Shown piece after piece: positions 1 through 5,109 of a stretch of 8,485 nucleotides of DNA. Numbering within the stretch: the stretch's first letter is position 1; every line of letters begins with the position of its first letter. The translations under genes were made by a program, and so were the position numbers. Location: the NCBI GenBank assembly GCA_013002375.1, contig JABDJW010000089.1:1-8485 (forward strand). The letters run 5' to 3'. A model generated the notes under the pieces. The model searched no databases and was not told where the DNA came from. It saw only the letters and a program-made list of their open reading frames with translations. The stretch comes from Acidimicrobiales bacterium. Its GTDB lineage: Bacteria; Actinomycetota; Acidimicrobiia; Acidimicrobiales; SHLQ01.

Positions 1-1
1 G

Positions 2-127
2 GCCGCCGAATACGCGCTCATGCTGGCCCTGATAGCGGCAGGTTTGGTGCTCACCTTGGTGGCGTTCCGAGGCCAGCTCATTGCGGCGATCGAAAGGGTG
101 GGAGTTGCTATTACAACGGTTGGTTAG
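2..127 (+). CDS. flp: Flp/Fap-type type IVc pilin, 3' part only (5' end outside window)
   Basis: The reading frame open from base 2 encodes 41 residues ending at a TAG at 125-127. It begins Ala-Ala-Glu-Tyr-Ala-Leu-Met-Leu-Ala-Leu, which is the Glu-Tyr core of the Flp pilin family. In that family the prepilin peptidase cuts after a Gly a few residues upstream and the Glu sits at mature position +5. The Glu-Tyr is followed by an unbroken hydrophobic helix of about 20 residues, then Phe-Arg-Gly-Gln and a second amphipathic segment (IAAIERVGVAITTVG). This matches the usual 50-70 residue Flp pilin, so only the leader and cleavage Gly are missing. By family knowledge this is the major structural subunit of the adhesive Flp/Tad pilus, held in the membrane before polymerisation. 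It overlaps the following tadE start region. The 5' end, promoter and cleavage site cannot be assessed here. Confidence 0.88.
   Translation, partial: AAEYALMLALIAAGLVLTLVAFRGQLIAAIERVGVAITTVG
93..104 (+). promoter_or_regulatory. Purine-rich ribosome-binding region inside the pilin gene, used to choose the tadE start
   Basis: The stretch AAAGGGTGGGAG lies inside the pilin coding region just before an in-frame TTG at 105. The AAAGGG half is 6 bases from that TTG, a normal Shine-Dalgarno spacing. The GGGAG half touches it, and is 15 bases from the TTG at 120. This favours 105 as the tadE start, but a GAGG at 69-72 also sits 8 bases before the TTG at 81, so the choice is not settled. Confidence 0.4.
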
Positions 128-509
128 ACGAATCTCCGACTCGGGCGACCGGTCCCGCGGCTCGGTCGCAGCCGAGTTCGCCATCATCGCACCGGTGCTG
201 GCCTTCATCCTGTTCGCCATCATTCAGTACGCGATCGTGTTCAACCGGTCACAAGCCGTGCACGCCGCAGCCCGCGAAGGCGCCCGGGTGGGCTCACTAC
301 CCTCGACGTCGAGCAGCGAAGCCTGCGCCGCAGCAATCAACGCCCTCGACGGCGTCAACTTCGAATCGACCCCTTCGTGCACGCCCGATGACGATTGTGC
401 GTCCACCGAGGAGTTCAAGGTCACCCTGGCCACCTCGTACACGATCAATGTCGTCTTCTTCAGCGACACGATCAACCTCAATGGTGAGGGCATCTTCCGA
501 TGCGAGTAG
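105..509 (+). CDS. tadE: TadE-like minor pseudopilin
   Basis: Small pseudopilin of the Tad pilus. A short basic N-terminus (QRLVRRISDSGDRSR) leads to the motif Gly-Ser-Val-Ala-Ala-Glu-Phe (Gly codon at 159). This fits a TadV/CpaA prepilin-peptidase site: cleavage after Gly with Glu at +5. A hydrophobic helix (AIIAPVLAFILFAIIQYAIVF) follows, then NRSQAVHAAAREGARVG, the typical TadE segment. The exported C-terminal part has four cysteines, the last one residue from the end, which could form disulfides. The frame is open from a TTG at 81. I prefer the TTG at 105 (134 aa) because AAAGGG at 93-98 lies 6 bases upstream. TTG at 120 and TTG at 81 (GAGG at 69-72) are alternatives. Every choice overlaps the pilin gene, and the stop overlaps the tadG start, which suggests translational coupling. 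Family assignment is firm; the exact start is not. Confidence 0.85.
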   Translation: MLLQRLVRRISDSGDRSRGSVAAEFAIIAPVLAFILFAIIQYAIVFNRSQAVHAAAREGARVGSLPSTSSSEACAAAINALDGVNFESTPSCTPDDDCASTEEFKVTLATSYTINVVFFSDTINLNGEGIFRCE

Positions 510-1564
510 TTGGCGAATCCCACGGTTCACATGAAGAGCCCCGGAACGAGCGTGGCGTCGCCGCCGCGCTCTTTGCCCTCTTCATCGTGGTGTTGCTCGG
601 AGCCGGCGCGTATGCCGTCGACCTCGGTTACACGTGGCAAACTCGCCGCCATCTGATCACCACCACCGACGCGGCTGCCCTCGCCGCCGCGCAGGAATAC
701 GTCGAGAGCGGTTTGTCGACTGCGGGCGGGCGCCAGGCCGACGCATGCAACGGCTCCAATGGTGCCCAGGAATACGTCGACAAACACATCCCCGATGCCG
801 ACATGACCCAGTGTCAGGTCACGTTGGAAGGCCCATTCGACCCGGACACTCTTCCGCCGGGCTTCATCACCGTCAACGCGACCGAGAACATCAACTACTT
901 CTTTGGCCCCGCCATTGGTGTCAACGGCACCCGGGTCAGTGCCTTTACCTCAGTGTCCTGGAAGAACCCCTCATCGGTCTATGGCGGTCTCCGCCCCTTC
1001 GGCCTGTGTCTGGCGACCCTCGAGAACTTCGACCCATTCCCCTCGATCGGCGACGGCATCGACTACACGATCATTTTCGATAAGGACAACGATGAAGACT
1101 GCGGTGTGGACGCGGCCGGTAACTGGAGCGTGCTGGACTTCGATGGTGGCTCCAACCCGCAGGGTGAAATCGACTGCTGGACCCAATACGGCTACGGCGA
1201 CGAGCAGTGCCCGTTCGGCGGACCGGTGGGCGTGGGCGACTGGGTGTTTGGCAACACCGGGGCGTTCAACAACCCGTTGAATTCGGAGCTGGCCTACCTG
1301 CGCAACAATGTCGATTGCTTCGGTCTGCCGGTGTTCGACGAGATCCGGAATCCCGTAGGTGAGCTCGCGGAGTTCCACATCGAACGGTTCGTGTCGGTGA
1401 AATTGATCGACTACAAGGTCAATGGCGATCCAGCCAATCGGTTCCTGACCATCCAGTTTGTCGACTGTGTCGTGCAAGGTGATGGTGACGACAGTAGCAA
1501 TCCTCTGAGTCCGAAAATCATTGGTATCTGTGCCGTCAATGGCACCGATACCAGCGGGTGTTGA
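500..1564 (+). CDS. tadG: TadG-like pilus assembly protein, cysteine-rich exported domain
   Basis: A 354-residue protein starting at an ATG that overlaps the tadE stop by 10 bases. Residues about 17-67 form the Tad/TadG N-terminal module: Asn-Glu-Arg-Gly-Val-Ala-Ala, a single membrane helix (about 20-41), then VDLGYTWQTRRHL and TTTDAAALAAAQ. Unlike TadE it lacks the Glu at +5 after the Gly, so peptidase processing is doubtful. The large remainder should be outside the membrane. It contains ten cysteines (83, 105, 170, 201, 226, 237, 273, 323, 344 and the final residue 354), an even number suited to disulfides. An acidic run, DKDNDED (194-200), could bind a metal ion. The GNWSVLDFDGGSNP region (208-220), LPVFDEI (276-282) and DYKVNGD (304-310) resemble a C-terminal domain I recall from actinobacterial TadG-like proteins; this is from memory. 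Likely a minor pilus or surface component. Its exact role is not established. Confidence 0.8.
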   Translation: MRVVGESHGSHEEPRNERGVAAALFALFIVVLLGAGAYAVDLGYTWQTRRHLITTTDAAALAAAQEYVESGLSTAGGRQADACNGSNGAQEYVDKHIPDADMTQCQVTLEGPFDPDTLPPGFITVNATENINYFFGPAIGVNGTRVSAFTSVSWKNPSSVYGGLRPFGLCLATLENFDPFPSIGDGIDYTIIFDKDNDEDCGVDAAGNWSVLDFDGGSNPQGEIDCWTQYGYGDEQCPFGGPVGVGDWVFGNTGAFNNPLNSELAYLRNNVDCFGLPVFDEIRNPVGELAEFHIERFVSVKLIDYKVNGDPANRFLTIQFVDCVVQGDGDDSSNPLSPKIIGICAVNGTDTSGC

Positions 1565-1652
1565 GTGGAATTTTCACCCGTCCAACCAAATAGGAAATAA
1601 GAAAATAACAATCAGCCGTCAACCCTGACGGCGCAAACGAGTGGAGTAAATC
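1565..1652 (+). other. Intergenic region between pilin/pseudopilin block and machinery block
   Basis: This 88-base gap is the only substantial non-coding stretch in the window. Its first half is clearly richer in A/T than the surrounding genes (around 1585-1612, TAGGAAATAAGAAAATAAC). Then comes a perfect hairpin (1615-1632) and a ribosome-binding site (GGAG at 1643-1646) six bases before the GTG start of cpaB. The layout fits an internal promoter or a processing/attenuation point that sets different expression for the pilin block and the assembly block. I could not find a convincing -35/-10 pair. Confidence 0.55.
1615..1632 (+). promoter_or_regulatory. Perfect inverted repeat (7-bp stem, 4-base loop) upstream of cpaB
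   Basis: GCCGTCA (1615-1621), loop ACCC (1622-1625), TGACGGC (1626-1632) form a perfect GC-rich stem-loop. The bases after it are GCAAACGAG with no T-run, so it is not a standard intrinsic terminator. It lies 20 bases before the cpaB start and 10 bases before the GGAG ribosome-binding site. It could be an mRNA-stabilising or attenuating hairpin at the operon junction, or a palindromic operator. The pairing is seen directly; the function is inference. Confidence 0.5.
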
Positions 1653-2513
1653 GTGAGACGACGCGTGGTGGGATTCGTGGCCGCCCTGGTGCTGGCCGTG
1701 GTCGGCACGATCATGTTGGTGGCCTATGTCGGCGGAGCCGAAGACCGGGCCCTCGAGGGCGAAGAAGTGGTCGAGGTGCTCGTCGTCGACGAGCGGATCC
1801 GCGAGGGCGCCAGAGCCGAGGACATTGCCGGTTCGGTGCGCACCGAACGGGTGAAGACCAAGGTGGTGATCGACGACGCCGTCGCCGACCTCGAGGATCT
1901 CGAGGATCTCGTCGCCTCGGTCGATCTCTTCCCGGGCGAGCAGCTGAGCCGCCGGCGTTTCGTGACGCCCGAGCAGCTGAGCCTCTTTCAAGAATCGACC
2001 GTCGAGGTGCCCGAGGGTCTCCTCGAGGTCACGATTGGCGTCGACCCCGAACGGGCGCTCGGTGGCCTCACCGACCTCGAGGGCAAGACCGTGGCCGTGG
2101 TCGCCTCCTTCGACCCGTTCGAGTTCACCGTGCCCGAGACGCTCGATGGGCCCCCGGTCCTGGTCGAGATAGACGGCCGTCTGGTGCCGAACACCGGGAA
2201 GACCCCGTCGGTGACCCAGACCATCCTCCACGACGTGCTGGTCACCAATGTCGACTTCGACGACGCACCGGAACCGCCGGAAAACGACGACGACGACAAC
2301 AGCGGTCCGCTGCTGATCGACGCGCCCAACGGCAGTGTGCTGGTAACCCTCGCCTTGGACCTCGAAGGGGTCGAGCGATTGGTCTTCACCCAGGAGTTCG
2401 GCCGGGTGTGGCTGGCGCTCGAGACCCCTGATGACCCCGACGAGCCGAGCGGACTCGTCGATCGGGGCAACATCTTCCAGATCACTGCGCCGCCGCTGGA
2501 GATTGGGCCGTGA
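1653..2513 (+). CDS. cpaB: CpaB/RcpC-like Flp pilus assembly protein
   Basis: A 286-residue protein starting at GTG, with GGAG six bases upstream. After MRRR a single N-terminal membrane helix (about 5-27) should anchor it with the rest outside. Residues about 38-105 look like the SAF-type domain of this family (VVEVLVVDERIREGARAEDI, then VASVDLFPGEQLSRRRFV). Residues about 119-255 look like the RcpC/CpaB domain (LLEVTIGVDPERALGGL, then TILHDVLVTNVD and GSVLVTLALDLEGVERLVF). The chain is strongly acidic, with a Pro/Asp-rich linker at about 204-217. The length is normal for the family. In diderm bacteria CpaB works with the outer-membrane secretin. No secretin gene is seen here, so in a monoderm it may instead guide the pilus through the cell wall. 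Its stop overlaps the tadZ start as GTGA. Confidence 0.85.
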   Translation: MRRRVVGFVAALVLAVVGTIMLVAYVGGAEDRALEGEEVVEVLVVDERIREGARAEDIAGSVRTERVKTKVVIDDAVADLEDLEDLVASVDLFPGEQLSRRRFVTPEQLSLFQESTVEVPEGLLEVTIGVDPERALGGLTDLEGKTVAVVASFDPFEFTVPETLDGPPVLVEIDGRLVPNTGKTPSVTQTILHDVLVTNVDFDDAPEPPENDDDDNSGPLLIDAPNGSVLVTLALDLEGVERLVFTQEFGRVWLALETPDDPDEPSGLVDRGNIFQITAPPLEIGP

Positions 2514-3703
2514 CCAAGATCGGTCTCGCCACCCAGAACCTCGATTTCGAGGCGAGGGTGCGCGAATCTCTTGCCAGCAAGAACAGCAATGCCGTGGTGG
2601 TGTGGTCCGAGGCGATCACCCGCGGCGAGGCCGTGGCAGCCGTCGCCGAGATGGCCGCCGGTTCGCCCGAGGTCGTCGTCATCGGCCCCGGGTTGGCCAT
2701 CGACGCCGCGCTGACACTGGCCGAGCAGTTCGAGATCAGCCACCCCGAGATTGCCACCGTGTTGGTCGGTCCGCCGACGGCGCAGGTGCTGGAGCGGGCG
2801 TTGCAGGCCGGCGCTCGGGGTGTGGTGTCGGAGGACGCTTCGCCGGCCGAGATCGGCGACACGCTCGAACGGGTGCTGGGCGCGGCGCGCCGCCGGCGGC
2901 AGGCACTCGGCCTCGAGAGCACGACCCGCGGCAACCACGTCATCCCTGTCCTCGCGGCCAAAGGCGGGTCCGGAAAAACGACGCTGGCCACCAACTTGGC
3001 GGTGGCGCTGGCCGAGAAGCATCCAGGCCAAGTCATCCTGGTCGACCTCGATCTGCAGTTCGGCGATGTCGAGACGACCTTGGGACTCGACCCGGACGCA
3101 ACGATTCTCGATGCCGCGGCGCTCGGGGAGGAGCTCACCCCGACATCGTTGAAGGCCTACCTCGCAGTGAAACAAGCCCACAGCCTGTACGCCCTGCCGG
3201 CGCCGCCGACCCCGGCCGAAGCCGACGGCTTGCGTACCGAGGACGTCCGCCGGGTGCTGAAGCATCTGCGAGACGAGTTCCGGTACGTCGTCGTCGACAC
3301 CTCAGCAGGTCTCGACGAATTTGCGCTCGAAGCCCTCGACGTCGCCACCGAGCTGGTCTTGCTGACCAGCATGGACGTGCCCAGTGTGCGGGCGAGCGTC
3401 AAGGAGCTCGACGCACTCCGTCTCCTGGGAATGGAACGCATTCCCTGGTTCATGGTGTTGAACCGGGCGACGTCCAAGGTCGGCCTGAGCGCCGACGACG
3501 TGGAGCTCACGCTCGGCCGACCGGTCGACGTGAGGATCCCGAGTTCCCGCGCCGTACCGACGTCGGTCAACCAGGGCCGACCGTTGGTCGCGTCCGACCC
3601 ACGGGGCGGCGCCTCGAAAGCTATCCGTTCGCTGGCCGATCTGCTGTCCGGATCGGATGACGAACAACCGCAAACCCACGGCTGGCTTCGCCGAGGCCGC
3701 TGA
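2510..3703 (+). CDS. tadZ: TadZ/CpaE-like MinD-family ATPase with receiver-like N-terminus
   Basis: A 397-residue cytoplasmic protein. The GTG start overlaps the cpaB stop by four bases and has GGAGA at 2498-2502, seven bases away. Residues 1 to about 130 have the alternating fold of a response-regulator receiver (EVVVIGPGL near 54-62, VLVGPP 84-89, GARGVVSEDASPAEI 101-115). The phospho-acceptor Asp expected after the EVVVI strand is absent, so it is an atypical receiver, as in known TadZ/CpaE proteins. Residues about 143-380 form the ATPase: deviant Walker A KGGSGKTT (151-158), Walker A' VDLDLQFGD (178-186), Walker B-like VVVDTSAG (260-267), and MVLNRA (315-320) as the base-contacting strand. 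The family places the Tad machinery in the cell and helps assemble it. The tail is basic (WLRRGR). A 17-base gap separates it from tadA. Confidence 0.9.
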   Translation: MTKIGLATQNLDFEARVRESLASKNSNAVVVWSEAITRGEAVAAVAEMAAGSPEVVVIGPGLAIDAALTLAEQFEISHPEIATVLVGPPTAQVLERALQAGARGVVSEDASPAEIGDTLERVLGAARRRRQALGLESTTRGNHVIPVLAAKGGSGKTTLATNLAVALAEKHPGQVILVDLDLQFGDVETTLGLDPDATILDAAALGEELTPTSLKAYLAVKQAHSLYALPAPPTPAEADGLRTEDVRRVLKHLRDEFRYVVVDTSAGLDEFALEALDVATELVLLTSMDVPSVRASVKELDALRLLGMERIPWFMVLNRATSKVGLSADDVELTLGRPVDVRIPSSRAVPTSVNQGRPLVASDPRGGASKAIRSLADLLSGSDDEQPQTHGWLRRGR

Positions 3704-3720
3704 ACAGATAGAGAGACAAC

Positions 3721-5109
3721 GTGCGACTGAGCGACCGACTGAACAATGGCAACGGCGACAACGAGGAGCCGAACCCGCCTCCACCACCGACCCAATTCGC
3801 GCATGGGGTCGACCCCTTCCGTGCGCTGAAGCAGCGGGCCCAAGAGCGGCTCTACAACCGACTTGGGGCTCGTATCAACGACCCGTCGATGAGCGAGCAG
3901 GAACTCCGACAGCTGCTCCAAGCCGAGCTGAACTCCGCCATCGACGCCGAGCAGGCGCCGCTGACCGCCGAGGAGCGGGCTCGGCTGGCCGAAGAGATCA
4001 CGCGAGACGTGGTCGGCTACGGCCCGATCCAGACCTACCTCGACGATCCGACCGTCACCGAAGTCATGGTGCTGTCCGATGACTCGATCTACGTCGAGCG
4101 GGCCGGTCAGCTCGAGCTGGTCCCGGATCGCTACGCCAGCCAAGAGCACTTACGGTCGGTCATCGAACGAATCGTCAGCGCCATTGGTCGCCGAATCGAT
4201 GAGTCTTCGCCGACGGTCGATGCCCGGCTTCCGGACGGCTCCCGTGTGAATGCGGTCATTCCACCGTTGGCGGTGGATGGTCCGCAGCTCACCGTACGGA
4301 AGTTCTCCAAGACGCCATTTCAGGTCGACGATCTGATCATGCTGGGAACGCTGACGCCGGAGACTTCGACCTTCCTCGAGGCCTGCGTGGCCGGCCGTTT
4401 GAATGTGCTGGTCACCGGTGGCACCGGCACGGGTAAGACCACGCTGCTCAACGTGTTGTCGGCGTACATCCCGAACACCGACCGAATCGTCACGATCGAG
4501 GATGCCGTTGAACTCCGGCTGAGTCAGGCCCATGTCGTTCGTTTGGAGGCGCGGCCTCCGAATATCGAAGGAAAAGGCGAGATCACGATTCGCGATCTGG
4601 TACGGAACTCGCTCCGCATGCGTCCCGACCGAATCGTCGTCGGCGAGGTTCGCGGCGGCGAGGCCCTCGACATGTTGCAGGCGATGAACACCGGCCACGA
4701 AGGTTCGCTCTCGACGCTGCACGCCAACAACCCGCGCGACGCGCTGTCCCGGCTCGAGACCATGGTGCTCATGGCCGGCTACGAACTGCCGGTTCGGGCC
4801 ATTCGCGAGCAGGTTGCGGCGGCGGTCGACCTCATCGTCCACCTCAGCCGGCTGCGCGACGGTACCCGGCGGGTGACGAAGATCGTCGAGATCGATGGGC
4901 TCGAAGGCGACACGATCACGATGTCGGATCTTCACGCTTTCGACTATCACGCCGGGCGGGCCGACGATGGCCGTTTCCTGGGCCGGCTCGAACCCACCGG
5001 CGTGCGGCCGAAGTTCACCGACAGACTGATCGACCAAGGCATCGAACTCCCTGCGGACCTCTTCGGTGGACCGCTCGCGAACCCGAGCCTGAAAAGGCAA
5101 GGATCATGA
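3721..5109 (+). CDS. tadA: TadA/CpaF pilus-assembly ATPase (type II/IV secretion ATPase family)
   Basis: A 462-residue hexameric motor ATPase of the Tad pilus, acting on the cytoplasmic face with TadB and TadC. It starts at GTG 3721 with GAGAG at 3711-3715. The N-terminus holds a proline run (residues 19-23) and a charged helical region. The family N-domain covers about 85-225 (GYGPIQTYLDDPTVTEVMV, then SSPTVDARLPDGSRVNAV). The motor motifs are all present: Walker A GGTGTGKTT (233-241), Asp box IVTIEDAVELRL (256-267), Walker B RIVVGEVRG (304-312) and His box GHEGSLSTLHANNPRD (325-340). The length matches CpaF-type proteins and nothing essential is missing. In some species this family both extends and retracts the pilus; no separate retraction ATPase of this family is seen here. 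The stop overlaps the next start as ATGA. Confidence 0.96.
   Translation: MRLSDRLNNGNGDNEEPNPPPPPTQFAHGVDPFRALKQRAQERLYNRLGARINDPSMSEQELRQLLQAELNSAIDAEQAPLTAEERARLAEEITRDVVGYGPIQTYLDDPTVTEVMVLSDDSIYVERAGQLELVPDRYASQEHLRSVIERIVSAIGRRIDESSPTVDARLPDGSRVNAVIPPLAVDGPQLTVRKFSKTPFQVDDLIMLGTLTPETSTFLEACVAGRLNVLVTGGTGTGKTTLLNVLSAYIPNTDRIVTIEDAVELRLSQAHVVRLEARPPNIEGKGEITIRDLVRNSLRMRPDRIVVGEVRGGEALDMLQAMNTGHEGSLSTLHANNPRDALSRLETMVLMAGYELPVRAIREQVAAAVDLIVHLSRLRDGTRRVTKIVEIDGLEGDTITMSDLHAFDYHAGRADDGRFLGRLEPTGVRPKFTDRLIDQGIELPADLFGGPLANPSLKRQGS

Noticed and set aside
1561..1612. Sigma70-type promoter before cpaB
   Set aside because: Partial matches (TTTTCA at 1571-1576, TAGGAA at 1591-1596, AACAAT at 1607-1612) do not combine at a proper 16-18 base spacing, so no promoter is called.
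1615..1632. Hairpin read as a rho-independent terminator of the pilin block
   Set aside because: No run of T follows the stem; the downstream bases are GCAAACGAG. Kept only as a possible regulatory or processing hairpin.
1891..1908. Tandem repeat of TCGAGGATC (two 9-base copies)
   Set aside because: It encodes Leu-Glu-Asp twice in frame within cpaB and is too short to be more than local codon repetition.
1988..3265. Long open frame on the - strand (about 425 codons)
   Set aside because: It lies opposite cpaB and tadZ, whose products have clear family motifs. Its translation is low-complexity, rich in Arg/Gly/Ser, with no recognisable domain. Such frames are common opposite GC-rich genes.
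2431..3660. Open + strand frame of about 409 codons overlapping tadZ
   Set aside because: It is a shifted frame of tadZ, extremely Arg-rich, with no motif, while the tadZ frame has intact Walker motifs and a good ribosome-binding site.
3157..5100. Two long - strand open frames (3157-4149 and 4150-5100)
   Set aside because: Both are antisense to tadZ/tadA coding sequence, have no domain signatures, and fit GC-rich antisense artefacts.
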